Assembly: GCA_037783545.1 (NCBI GenBank)
Contig: JBBELK010000490.1
Span: 988,626-1,052,625, forward strand
Source of the DNA: Henricia sp. BOLD:AAB3569
Lineage: Eukaryota > Echinodermata > Asteroidea > Spinulosida > Echinasteridae
Direction of reading: 5' to 3'
DNA length: 64,000 nucleotides
The notes under the pieces are model-generated. The model was not told the DNA's origin. It searched no databases and was given only the letters and a program-made list of their open reading frames with translations. The translations under genes and the position numbers were made by a program. Below, one piece after another: positions 10,257-21,425 of this stretch; the stretch's first letter is position 1; each line of letters opens with the position of its first letter.

Positions 10257-13200
10257 CCATTTATTTACCCAGGGTGTGCCCAAACAGTTTACAAAAACTG
10301 GTTTCCATTAGGGCCCTGCAAACACACATAGAACAAATATACTAAATTGAACAACTTCATAATTACTAACAAACTGGAATAAGATACATTTGTACAACAA
10401 CTACTGACAACATCAAAAAACGAATGGTTACAGAAGAACAACATCACAAGTAATTATTATACATGCATGTGACACTAAAATTTACGCTAATTACGGGAAG
10501 GGCGAAAAACCCGCAAAATTCCCCTCCGGCTCCAAAATTAAAGTTTGATTTTATGGCAACCAAGTCATACGACTCCGTAAATTAGCATTTCTCACTTGAA
10601 GTTGATCATGTGAATATTATGTGTATGTTTGGCGAAGTGCCGATTTGAATGAGCTCAAAGAAGACATAGTTCTAAGATGAGCACTAAGGCTGTTCCAAAT
10701 TGCGGCGCCAGTTACAGCAAAACTCGAGGCGTAAGACCCCTTTCGTGCAAAGGGAATTTTCAGTGTCTTTTCGAGAGATTGACGAGTTTCTCGAGTTTGT
10801 ACGTAAGGTGTAAATATACTTGCCATATACTGCGGGGCCAAGGAATTGATGCTTTTAAAGACAAATATAGCTTTCTTGTATGTAACTCTCTCTGGATAGG
10901 CAAGCCAGTCGAGCTTTTTAAACATGTCAGCTGATGGCGTTAGGAAATCGCATTTCAGTATTATTCTGGCTGCACGTTTGAGGCATTTGTTCAAGACATT
11001 GTTATGAGATGCGTAACGGTCACCCCATACTGTGCAACAATAATCTAGACTAGGCTGACTAAGCTTAACATAAGGGTTGAACACGAACAAAGGGAGACGT
11101 ATACATTATACAGCAAACTTGACTTGAAATAGGGGAAACAAGCTGACATGCAGCTGGTAAATCTTGCCACAATCTGATCAAATTAATATCGCCGTTTATA
11201 GTTTATTCATTCGACGGGACATCGTCAGAAATTGGCGAGTTTTACTGTTCCGGAACGCACGTTCAACAGCGAGCGACTCTGGTATTGCCGATAGCACACA
11301 TGACCGGCATGTTTTAAATACACCTTCCGAAGCCCAAATAATAAAATCACGAGAAATGCGTCAAACTTAATCAAGTGGAGATATACATACCGTACACCCT
11401 CGCCACTAATTCTTCTTAATATTGTGACGCCACATCCCTCGGCGTGGAAGCAAGTGCTGCGAGGGCGCCCTCCTCCAAGAGGTGTGGTCGTTGGACGGCA
11501 CGACTGCAAAAAAGCTCCGTCTCATGAGCTGCTCCTAGCTCACCGCTATCTACTGTTGGTTGCGCAACGGCAACCCTTGCCAACGCATCGTCTGCGTCAT
11601 CAGCACACTCAGCATCATTGTTGCCACAGTGACTGCATTGTTTACACGGGCGCTATAGACAACCCATCCGCGTTACCGTGTTTCGCGCCAGGGCGATGCT
11701 CTATGATGAGGTCATATTCCGAAGAAAATTATAGCTAGCGGGCTAGTTGTCCTTCCGGGTCCTTTGACCTCATTAACCACCTCAGTGAAGAAGGGGCCGT
11801 TCTTCCGCCCGTAAATATAATGACGAAAGTACTTCAGATAAACAACTACGGCTAGCAACTCCCATTTAGTTACACAGTAGTTTTTCTCAGCTTTCCCAAG
11901 CTTACGGCTAGCGAACGCAACCACTTTTTCAACCCTTCGTGGACTTGGGACAACACGGCCCCAATGCCATCAGAACTTGCGTCTGTATCCAAAACAAACT
12001 CGCCATCTGGTGACGGGTAAGCAAGACCTGATGACGTCACCAACTCATCCTGGAGTCTGGCGAATGCCTCCTGACAGGCATCGCTCCATACAAACTCCTT
12101 GGACTTTGACGTCAGAGCAGGTAACGGACTAGCAATGGTCGCAAATCCCCGGATGAACTTCTTATAGTACGAGGCGAAACCAATGAAACTTCTCAACGCC
12201 TTCACGTTCGTAGGAACAGGTCAATCAGCTACCGCCTTGATTTTGGCAGGATCCGTGGCCACTCCTTAGGCCGACACAATATGGCCCAAATAGTTCATTA
12301 ACTCTGAAAGAGGTTACATTTACTCGGCTTGAGTTTCAGTCCTGCGTTCCTCAAACGTTCAAACACCTTCCTTAAACGCTGTAACTCATCATCCACTGCC
12401 TTGCCAAAAACTATGATGTCACTGTAAGGGTGTTCATGTGCTGTTGAGTTACACAGTCGCGAATTCTTTTTAACATACATGTAGCTAATTTCGAGAAAAC
12501 TGTCTTCTTTACATATTCGAAATGTTGGTTCCAACCTAAGGTTTCGTCAATAATAACACCCAAGCATTTAAACGATTTAACGTTATGCACTTGATCATTA
12601 TTAATGTGTACTCTGAGCTTATGCGCGCTTATCTTTTTCTTTGAGCCAATTAGCATACATTTAGTTTTACTGGCAATAATTTTGATTTTATTTTTAACGG
12701 ACCACAGATGAATCATGTCTAATGACTTGTTAAGGCTAGTTTCAATTTCGACAATGCTTTCGGAACTGCAAGTTAGTGTAGAGTCATCGGCATACATATA
12801 TAGCTTATCGGATACATAAAGAGGCAGGTCATATGTATATACAAAAAACAATAATGGGCCCAGAATTGATCCTTGTGGTACACCGACACGGATTTGGCAA
12901 GGATTTTGATATATGTTTACTAATATTAACGGTTTGACTGCGATCACTGAGATAGGACTTAAACCAGTTTATTACCGAAATCGACATGTTCAGCTTTTGT
13001 AATTTTTCTAAAATAATTGTATGGTCAACGCAGTCAAATGCCTTACTGAAATCTAGGAAAACTGTTCCGGTCATTCTCCCGTGATCCATAGCTTAAAGAC
13101 ACTCGTTTGTTAAATCGTTTAGTGTACTTTCTGTCGAGTGCAAAGGCCGAAATCCAGATTGACAAACAGGAATGAAATTATTGTCATCAAGGTACGAGTA

Positions 13201-13495
13201 CATGTTCGAGTGTATCCATCTTTCTAGGAGTTTAGAGATAATCGGCAAGATTGATATAGGTCGGTAATTACATGCGTTGCACTTATCGCCTCCTTTATGA
13301 ATAGGTGTAACTGAAGCATGTTTCCATGCCTTGGGATACTGTTCGTTTATTACGGAGAGGTTAAATATATGCGTTAAAGACTTAGTAATAAAAGGTGCAG
13401 CCATTTTAATCATATTAACGCTAATACCATCTGGGCCTGTTGCTTTCCCAACCGACAAAGATGCAATTTGCTTTTTGACAAACTCTGCAAACACG
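10230..13495 (-). mobile_element. 5'-truncated CR1/Jockey-like LINE, split by a 1.35-kb insertion
   Basis: Reverse transcriptase starts near 13494: KATGPDGIS, then FRPLHSTEST. After one frame break it reads VFLDFSKAFDCVDH, GVPQGSILGPLLF and the catalytic YADD box near 12780-12800. The thumb region stops at 12425. The C-terminal part resumes at 11077 (PSLDYCCTVWGD...) and ends near 10617. A 3' UTR follows, with a TTTA-rich tail at 10226-10255 (AAATA repeats in LINE sense). Two stops or frameshifts disable it. There is no endonuclease or RNase H in this copy. The clade call (CR1/Jockey/Rex group) is from RT style and lack of RNase H only. Confidence 0.85.
11078..12424 (-). mobile_element. composite insertion into the LINE, carrying a degenerate Ty3/gypsy RT-RNase H fragment
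   Basis: It is bounded by identical 7-mers TAAGGGT at 11071-11077 and 12425-12431. The right half (about 11765-12424, minus) encodes gypsy RT end (DIIVFG, then KLKPSKCNLFQ), connection, LRSFIGFASYYKKFI and the RNase H start FVLDTDASSDGIGAVLSQ. ASRKLGKAEKNYCVTKWELLA then follows in another frame. At least two stops and two frameshifts are visible. The left half (11078-11760) is not gypsy-like and is unassigned. It includes a segment near 11385-11430 that also occurs at 58105-58145. No LTRs are present, so this is not a normal gypsy insertion. Confidence 0.65.
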
Positions 13496-13574
13496 TACCA
13501 TTAAACCGAGATGCCGAAACTGTCTAATATAGGTTTTCCTGGCCAATTTCAGCAAAATATCATTAAATTTCATT

Positions 13575-13682
13575 ATTACGTACGTATACGTGATAATATT
13601 ACGTACGCACGTATTATTATCACCTACGTACGTATTAATTTATCACGTACGTACGTATTAAATTATCACGTACGTATGTACT
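13575..13682. repeat. ACGTACGTA palindromic tandem repeat
   Basis: About five units of roughly 22-28 bases with TATCACGTACGTACGTATTA as the core. Each unit is itself palindromic. It lies between the truncated 5' end of the LINE and the repeat block at 13738. Confidence 0.8.
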
Positions 13683-13737
13683 AGTAGGTATCTAGCATGG
13701 AACGGTACGTAAGCGAACGTTATGACCTATAATATAA

Positions 13738-13830
13738 CGTCTTACTTATACTCAATCATACAAAAATACACTTTAAAGAATGGCACATAATATTGGCGGC
13801 AGCGAAGCACGTATAGCACCGATTCCGCCA
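13738..13830. repeat. 86-bp block repeated at 26768-26855
   Basis: The block starts GTCTTACTTATACT and runs through ATCATACAAAAATA, AAAGAATGGCACATAATATT and GGCGGCAGCGAAGCACGTATAGC. It occurs in the same orientation at both places with only a few differences. It lies just outside the LTR element on each side. Confidence 0.8.
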
Positions 13831-13888
13831 TTTATTTCAAAATCTCATGTTTGAACAAACCTATTACAATTTAAAGTCTTATTCAAAA

Positions 13889-14301
13889 TGTAATGAAACG
13901 GGAACACCACGACAGTGTATCGTGGAGATTCGATCCCCAAATTAATGTGGACGAGCACACCGGACAGTCAATGCAATTATCAATCAGGAAAACAGGCGAT
14001 ACAGTACAGTGAAGTTAACACTAACAGCAGGAAAACATCATCGGGTATTTATTGTAGATCCTCGGTCATACAATCAAAGTGAATCATAAGTCATTAGGAC
14101 ATGTATAAAGACATCTCACTCAGCCAGAACTTGGAAGGATCGAGAAATTCCTCTCAAATATGCAAGACAAAAACCCCCATTGCCTGCAGAGAACACAAAA
14201 ACAGTAGTGAATGTACAGATAACAGCACTGGTCAATATAGGAACATATGGTCAGCAATGTGTGTGCATTATGTGCAGCCTACCATACACACATATAGCCA
14301 C
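13889..14301 (-). repeat. 3' LTR, distal part
   Basis: Matches 24772-25185 with only scattered differences. It stops at AGCCAC, where the nested insertion begins. The other part of this LTR is at 22148-22362. Confidence 0.8.
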
Positions 14302-14522
14302 CTTGTAAACAACGTACACTGAGGACTACGTGTACAACACCGAGGACGTGGTTGTTGTTGTTGTTAGTTATGGCACATATGACAGGTGATGTCCTTTGTG
14401 CCACTACATAAAAAAATAGCACTTTCTGCAGAGTTTTCTCAATTTGGAAAATTATATGTGGGCTGTAGGTCAGGACATTGACAAAGTGAGGGACAAATCA
14501 TTCTTAGAAAAAACAAAAAACC

Positions 14523-14543
14523 TTTTTTTTTTTTTTTTTTTTA
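14523..14543 (-). repeat. poly(A) tail of the I-like LINE (poly-T on + strand)
   Basis: A run of about 20 T marks the LINE 3' terminus. A TTTGTCTTTAAAA junction precedes it in LINE sense. Confidence 0.8.
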
Positions 14544-14892
14544 AAGACAAAAAGGGGGTGGGGGTAAGGAACAGGAGTATGTGGTCATCCAGGCACAGCG
14601 CCACCAGGGTCCTGCAAGGGCGGCCGTTTCCCAGGCAATTTGAGAGCACAAGGCCCAGCCGGTATTGTCACAGGTCCGCAAGCCTCCAGGTGATGAAGGG
14701 CAGCATTGTGCCCAGTCAACCACCCACTCACTCCTCCCAACCAAATACTTTAAAGTTACATATGCATCATAAGACACATAAAAACAATAACACCACCACT
14801 TGAAGGCAGTAGATAAATTCGGAGACTTTACATGAAAAGTTTAGAAATAATAATACAAATACTTCAAAACTACAGATAAATACACAAAAAAG

Positions 14893-17800
14893 TTAGGTTT
14901 CCACGTTACAATTTTTGATGAAGTAAAGGATTTTGTTAGCGTTTTTACTTTCTCCAAGTAATTTGTTCAGTGTCATGTCACAATCTGAAAAGCCCAGTGA
15001 TTTTTGGAGAGCAATTCTCTGTATGTTGAATTTTTTGCAATACAAAAGGAAGTGTGTAATATCATCATATTGTTTACACCCATCACACAGACCAGAGGGG
15101 TGTTTACCTATTAAATGGAGGAAACTATTTAGATGTTTACATACACCTAGTCTAAGTCTATGGAGAATAGTCTCATTTCTCCGGTCAAAATTCCAAGTGA
15201 TGAATCTAGCAGGAATACAGGGTTGAATTAACTTGAGATATGAAGGTTTAGAGTCATCCCATGATCTTTGCCACTGATGTTTGATTTGTTGTTTTAGTAA
15301 GTGTTTAACTTCACCATTACTTAGTGGGATATTAAAATCTATGTGGTCTTTCTGGGTAGCTAGTTTGGCAAGGCGGTCTGCCTCTTCATTTCCCTTTAGA
15401 CCACAATGTCCAGGAATCCATATAAAAACTACTGTATTAATCTGATTATAAATATTAACTAGAACATGGCGAATATCACAAATAAGTTTATTGTCAGGAA
15501 TCGGTTCAGTAATGGCTTGGATAGCACTAAGACAATCAGAAAAAATACATGAATGCATGGGTTTTACTTGTTCAATCCATTCTAAAGCAAGTAAAATTGC
15601 AAAAAGTTCTGCAGTAAAGATCGAGATTTCGTCATTAAGTCTGTAATATTTGGAATAACCAAGGTATGGAATGAAAAAGCTACATCCAGCAGAATTGATG
15701 ATAGGATCGTATGACCCGTCAGTATATATATGTAGAGAGTAATTCCAAGTTGTGTTAATAATTTCCTTAGCTATATTACATTTATCACTAATGTTAATAG
15801 CATTTTTAATATTGATGTGAATATCATAGGATACATATGGAGTGGTGTAGTGCCAGTAAGGGAAGTGGCTATGGAGAGGAAGAATATGTGTCACCTGTTT
15901 GTTTTCTTTAAACCGGCATTCAAATGGAACCTTATATGAAGTATCCTTCCATTTATCAGCATAGTAATGCTTCTGCCAGTTTTCCTCAAGGAGGGATCTA
16001 TTACTATGGTGATTATGAGCGTTAAGTTTAGCTGCATATATGTTACATAGGAATTGGCGACGAAAATGTAAAGGGAGGTCTCCACATTCAATCTGTAATT
16101 TAATAAGCGAAGTTCCATATGTGGCTCCAGTACATATTCGTAATGCTTGATACTGTATACTGTCTAGGCCATTTTTCAAAATGTTAGAAGCTGAATCAAA
16201 GGCCTCGCATCCGTATTCTAGCAGAGGTTTGATAAGGGAACTATATATCTGATAGAGGTTTTTACAGTCAGCTCCCCAGTCACATCCAGTAATACATCTT
16301 AAAAGTCTAGTTTTACATCTAGTAATAATATAGTCTATGTGATTCTTCCAAGTTAACTTTTTATCAACAATTTCACCAAGAAATTTGGCAGTTTTATCTA
16401 ATTTAATATTAACATTATTAATTTGAAGCTTAATGTCAGTATTAAGTTTACGAGTGAAAAGGACAGCAGTAGTTTTAGCAATAGATATTTTAAGACCCCA
16501 TTTATCACACCACTGTTTGAGCTCATTAAGAGAGTTCTGGATTTTCTTTTCTAAGAATTTTATGTTTCTATTAGTTTTCCACATGGCAATGTCATCAGCA
16601 TACTGCGAGATGTGGCAGTCACTTATACGTAAATCATTAACTGCGATGTTGAAAAGAGTGGGGCTGATGACACTGCCCTGTGGAACACCATTATCGGGTT
16701 CATGAGGGTCAGAAAGGACCCCATTAATTTTAACTTGAGTCTTTCTTTTACTTAGGAAATTATCAATCCATTTTATAATTTTCCCATAAACTCCAAGTGA
16801 TTGAAATTTCAAGATAATTCCCTTACGCCATAACATGTCATAAGCTTTTTCTATGTCAATAAAAACAGACAGAGTGCTTTCCTTATTAGCAAAACATTTG
16901 TTAATATACGATTCAAGTTTGATAATATGGTCTTTGGTGCTAAGACCCTTTCGGAAACCACTCTGTTGATTACTTAAGAGATTATTACCTTCAAGATACC
17001 AAATTAATCTGAAATTTACCATTTTCTCCATTATTTTGCATATAGTAGAGGTTAATGCAATGGGCCTATAAGAAAGGGGATCACATGGATTTTTACTTGG
17101 TTTAAGGATTGGTATGATAATGGTATCTTTCCAAGCAACAGGACACTGTGATGCATGCCATATTACGTTAAAAATTAGGAGTAGGAATTCACGGGCTTTT
17201 GTAGGAAGATGTTTAAGGATGATATTGCGAATACCATCTTTGCCCGGTGAAGTATCTTTGCTGTTATCTATGGCTTTATTGAGTTCAGACATAGTGAAAG
17301 GGCCATTTATGACCTGATCGTTGTAATTATTAATAGACATTTCTGATTCAGTCTTATTTTTAAATTTAATAAAAGCTGGGTCATGGTTAGCATTACTACT
17401 GACCTTGCTAAAACTGTCAGCAATATAATTGGCTTTATCTTTATCAGTAATGATGCTATCTTGACCGTTTTTCAGTACTGGGATAGAGTTGTGAAGGCTA
17501 GAGTTATTGATAGCTTTAACTTTTTTCCAGATTTTTTGTTGTGGGGTACGGTGATTTATTTCACTACAAAATTTTTCCCAGTCTTTACGCTTGGCAGATT
17601 TAATTGTTCTTCGGGCTATAGCATTAGCCCTTTTATACTTGATAAGATCATCTGGATGAAGAGTTTTCCTGAGAGTTTTAAGAGCTTCTTTCTTATTAAG
17701 GATAGCTTCTTTGCACTCATCATTCCACCACGATTTTGGAGGTTTGTTAGATCTGATGGGATTAGTTTTAGGAATTGCAAAATTTACAGCCGTCTCAAGT

Positions 17801-18646
17801 TGGGTAAGATATGAATCGTACATAGCATCAATGTCTTGAGAATTGTTGGGTTCTTTAATTATATCATTACAGGCATGTTGGAATTTATCCCAGTCAGCTT
17901 TCTTATAGGCCCATCGGGGAGTACGGTTATTGGAATTAAGAAAGCATTTTTTTATTAAATTGAATAAGGAGAGGACAGTGATCACTGCTCCAAGAATCAT
18001 TAAGAACATTCCAGTTACATTTAGTGGCAAAATTAGGAGAGCACAGAGTGATATCTAGACATGACATACTACCCCCAGAGCTAGAAGGATTAATTCTTGT
18101 ACCACTACCATCATTAATGCAAACAAGGTTATGTTTTATGAGCAGATCCCCAATAGTGCGACCATTTTTATCAGTGTAATTGCTTCCCCAAAGAATATTA
18201 TGACTATTGAAGTCACCACATATAATACAGTTATTATCAGTTTTATCAATAATATCATTAAGAAGGTTATCATTAAGGTCCAAACAGGGGTTATAAACAT
18301 TAACTATGTACCAAGGTTGAATGTTATCATCATAGACTTCAGCCACTTGGTATTCCAGAGGGCCTTTAGAAGTATAAGTAATATTAAAAGCAAGGTCTTT
18401 TCTGACATAAAAGGCGCAACCACCACCATTTTTCTTAGTACAAGTGTCTGTTTTTATTCTATCATGTCTGTATGTGTTATACCCTTTTATGTTAAATTTC
18501 TTATCATTACAAAGCCATGTCTCCTGAATGCAAAGAATGTCAGGTTTTTCTTTCCAGTTATTTAAAGCATTTTTAAGTTCACTACCATGGGTATTAAGGG
18601 ATTGTGCATTCCATTGAAGGATGATCATGATAAGAAAAAATAACAT
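14893..18646 (-). CDS. I-like LINE ORF2 (endonuclease-reverse transcriptase-RNase H), one frame break
   Basis: 18646-17936 encodes an apurinic-like endonuclease with QWNAQSLN, IQETWL, CGDFNSHN and SDHCPLL blocks. The frame then breaks at a run of seven A (minus strand, 17947-17953) and continues in the other frame to 14893. RT follows with SPGKDG, FRKGLSTKD, FIDIEKAYD, GVPQGSVISP and QYADDIAMW. RNase H follows with IYTDGSYD, FTAELFAI, FSDCLSAI and WIPGHCGLKGNEEADRLA. A C-terminal CX2CX7HX4C motif (CDGC...HFLLYC) closes the protein. The continuous reading of about 1045 residues after the A-run shows little decay. One extra A in the homopolymer is the only defect, which could be a mutation, an assembly error or slippage. 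Enzyme role: nicks target DNA and reverse-transcribes element RNA. Confidence 0.88.
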
Positions 18647-18648
18647 GT

Positions 18649-20286
18649 TTAGTTGTCTTGTTTTCCCTTTCTGGGTTTCTGACTTGAGCCTTGAGATGGT
18701 GTATGGTTTGTGTCTTTCTTATTAGTGGATTCTTTTTTCTTTTGGGTTTGTTTTGACTCTGGTTTAGAAGAGGTACTCGAAGTAGATGGCTGTTGTTTAT
18801 CCTGTGTTTTTGGTATTTGAGTTGCACGAAAAATATGTTCAACAAGTGTTTTGATGGCAGTTTCTCTTTGCGCTTGGTTTTTGATGGACTCAAATATTTG
18901 TAGAGCTCCCATCAGCATTTCAACAAGAGTGTGGTCAGCTTGGATGTAGGAAGAGGTTGGGCTAGTTTGAGTTCCAGTACTTTGAGTTTCAGTCTGTGCG
19001 GAGGCATCTGCTTTATGAGGGAGAGGCTTAGGACGGTTCAGGTAGCGTTGGGTTTCTGTTGGTTGATTTTGAGGTGGTCGGTTCACTTGGCCATGATTTA
19101 TATGTGCTTGAGCTTGCGGGTGATGATAAGTTGGCGGGCGTTGATAAGTTGGCGGCTGTGAGGGTGTGCTGTTGGGTTCAAAGGTGATGTCGGTTTTGAT
19201 AGCCTTCGCTGCTTCTGCATAAGATATGTTGTAGGTGACACGGATGCTTTGAATCTTCTTTTCTTCTCTGATAGTAGAGCAACCACCATAGGCAGCCGAA
19301 TGATTTCCTCCACAACGACAACAGCGGGAATTCTCCTTCCGTTCACATTGCTCAAATCGATGGTTGCCACCACATCGGACACATCTCATTAACCCTCTGC
19401 ATTGGCTTGACACATGGCCTAAACGTTGACACTTAAAACATCTTACAACAGGCGGGATGTACAACTTGATATTGAAAATCTCATAGCCAACTTGGATGTA
19501 GTCAGGGAGTGTGGGTTTATTGAAGGTTAGGCACACCGAGAGACTTTTCTCAAGCAGACCTTCCCTCCTTCTCATCAGTCGACGAACTTCATTTACACCA
19601 GACTTTTTACAAACTTTCAAAATCTCCTGATCGTCAAGGTCAGTTGGAAGTCCAGTGATGACACCTTTACATTGGATCTCTGATTTGGCAAAGCTGACAA
19701 TAACTGACCACTGGCCCAGCTGTGTAATCTCCATCAGTTTTTGTGCCTGAGCGTGTGTGTGACAGCGTACTGTTATGCCTCCTTGGCTGTTTTTTGTGAC
19801 ATTCTTTATGTAATCTTTGTTGATATCATTTAAGGCTTTGGCTATTTTCACGGGATTGACAGCAGCTAGTTTGATGTCCGGTGAGGTTATGACAACCATG
19901 GTAGGATAAGAGTTTACATTTCTACGTTTTGTTTGGTGAGCTGTGGAAGCACCAGAATCCGAGTCACTGTTGTCAGTTTGATTAGAACTTTGCGAGTGAT
20001 TGAGCGGTCTCTTTTTGGATGATATGGATGAAGGTTGGCTGGAACTAGAAGTAGAAATAGAAGAGTTGTCCTCTTGTGCTTGGCTGATTAGCCGCTCCAG
20101 AGTAGATTGAGATTTGTTGCTTTTCCCTTGTTCATCTTGTTTGATGTTTTGTTGGGACAATTCGTCCCACCACATATCGGAATCCGAGTTATTTTCATCG
20201 TCATTGTCGGCCATGTTGTTTGGGACCACGCCCAAGAGCCGCTCGCTGGTATGAAAAGAATTTCTTATTTTATACAGTCTGTCCAA
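18649..20286 (-). CDS. I-like LINE ORF1 (zinc-knuckle RNA-binding protein)
   Basis: 545 residues from the first ATG; a second ATG at residue 25 (MADNDDENN) may be the true start. The N-terminus is acidic and serine-rich (to about 130). A region from about 130 to 280 has the look of the RRM-like fold of Jockey/I ORF1 proteins. Three CCHC-type knuckles follow at about 283-336: CFKCQRLGHVSSQC, then CVRCGGNHRFEQC, then one beginning CCRCGGNH. The C-terminus is proline/glutamine/serine-rich, ends in a lysine-rich tail and is probably disordered. ORF1 of this family binds LINE RNA and forms the particle needed for target-primed reverse transcription. No stop or frameshift is present. Confidence 0.9.
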   Translation of the reverse strand: MDRLYKIRNSFHTSERLLGVVPNNMADNDDENNSDSDMWWDELSQQNIKQDEQGKSNKSQSTLERLISQAQEDNSSISTSSSSQPSSISSKKRPLNHSQSSNQTDNSDSDSGASTAHQTKRRNVNSYPTMVVITSPDIKLAAVNPVKIAKALNDINKDYIKNVTKNSQGGITVRCHTHAQAQKLMEITQLGQWSVIVSFAKSEIQCKGVITGLPTDLDDQEILKVCKKSGVNEVRRLMRRREGLLEKSLSVCLTFNKPTLPDYIQVGYEIFNIKLYIPPVVRCFKCQRLGHVSSQCRGLMRCVRCGGNHRFEQCERKENSRCCRCGGNHSAAYGGCSTIREEKKIQSIRVTYNISYAEAAKAIKTDITFEPNSTPSQPPTYQRPPTYHHPQAQAHINHGQVNRPPQNQPTETQRYLNRPKPLPHKADASAQTETQSTGTQTSPTSSYIQADHTLVEMLMGALQIFESIKNQAQRETAIKTLVEHIFRATQIPKTQDKQQPSTSSTSSKPESKQTQKKKESTNKKDTNHTPSQGSSQKPRKGKQDN

Positions 20287-20426
20287 AATTAGTCTCCGAA
20301 TTTATACTACTGCCTTACCTTTTCGCCAAGACAATGCAAAATATGCAAGAGCACAGGATAAAGTAGGGGATTAAACTTAAAGGATGGTAGAGAATATCGA
20401 AAGGTAGGTCCAATTTGACAAAAAAC

Positions 20427-21300
20427 GAAACACGTCCGACCCAACCGAAAGTCCCCGAGGACGTAGTTTGCGACCGCGTGCTTATATAGCCAGCCTCAGT
20501 AAAACGAATTGCGTAATAGCCCCAAATACAATTGCCACACCATAATAAGGCCTAAATGCCTCTGCTTAAAATGATTTCTTGCCAAAACTTAGATAAATAA
20601 GAATACCAAAGTCGTCCCCTGAATACAAACTGGGGAAAAACACCTTTTTGCCCTGATTTTATTTCAAATGTGATTGTCCATAGGATGGTTATTTAAAATG
20701 CGTCATTTTGATGAACCTGACATAATTGTTTGACAGAGGGTTGGTAAAGTGGAGAACGGTTGTCTCGGTCGACCGAGAAGGAGGAGAAACCAATTTAATC
20801 AAAAATAAGCCCGGGCAGACGCCATCAAACGGAATAAAAATGAAATATTTGATATTTTGTCAATTTGAAAGCTGGGAAGAGTTTATTATTCTGGCCATAT
20901 TGACAAAGCGATCCGTCGTCATTGTCTTATCCAACGGTTTACTGCCGAACTGAAATAGTATAAATATAATATATATCTTATTAGTTTCTGGGGGTCAACC
21001 GTTGCAGTCTCGTCGAATGGGGGCGCTTTTAAATACAATAATCACATGTATTTGCCAAACAAAACATACTACAGGCCTGGAATACAAACAAATAAATAAA
21101 TAAATATTTTTCTTGTAAATTGCAGTAATGAAATGAGGAAATAAATACGAAATGAAACACAAGAGAAACGAAATATGTTCAACTGTCTGGACGGTCGACC
21201 CTTGTCGAAAGACCAGTGAACATATATACCTTTCGACCCTTGGCAGAATGCCAAGCAATTAACATTGTAAGTACATGTGTTCTACACCTGTTGATGAATA
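20427..21300. other. carrier part of the nested insertion, no recognised gene
   Basis: No coding similarity is seen. Short AT-rich ORFs only. Confidence 0.4.
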
Positions 21301-21309
21301 CAGGGAACC

Positions 21310-21425
21310 GGGGGCGCGTTCAATAGCGCAATACGTATGCATACCGTACCGACAATACCTTCAACTTCAAAGATATAGGAAAATACCCATTACTGGCATA
21401 CCTATTGCGCTATTGGACACGCCCC
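21310..21425. mobile_element. short MITE with about 30-bp terminal inverted repeats
   Basis: The left end GGGGCGCGTTCAATAGCGCA (start 21310) is the near-complement of the right end, whose reverse complement begins GGGGCGTGTCCAATAGCGCA. About 27 of 30 bases match, and only about 55 bases of loop remain. Confidence 0.7.

Larger units (their letters stand above)
14522..20417 (-). mobile_element. nearly intact I-like LINE (ORF1, ORF2 with EN-RT-RNase H)
   Basis: It reads leftward. There is a 131-base 5' leader, ORF1 at 20286-18649 and ORF2 in two frames 18646-14893. A 3' UTR follows to about 14545, ending in a poly(A) tract seen as about 20 T at 14523-14543. Candidate 9-bp target duplications ACAAAAAAC lie at 14513-14521 and 20418-20426. 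The sequence is low in complexity, so this is suggestive only. ORF1 stop and ORF2 start are two bases apart (TAA AC ATG). RNase H together with a zinc-knuckle ORF1 places it in the I superfamily. Confidence 0.85.

Noticed and set aside
10677-10934. Plus-strand ORFs over the LINE RT regions (10.6-13.5 and 14.9-20.3 kb)
   Set aside because: Shadow frames of the minus-strand LINE coding sequence.
11424-11738. 104-residue plus-strand ORF in the composite insert
   Set aside because: No domain, no splice context, arginine/histidine-rich composition from GC content.
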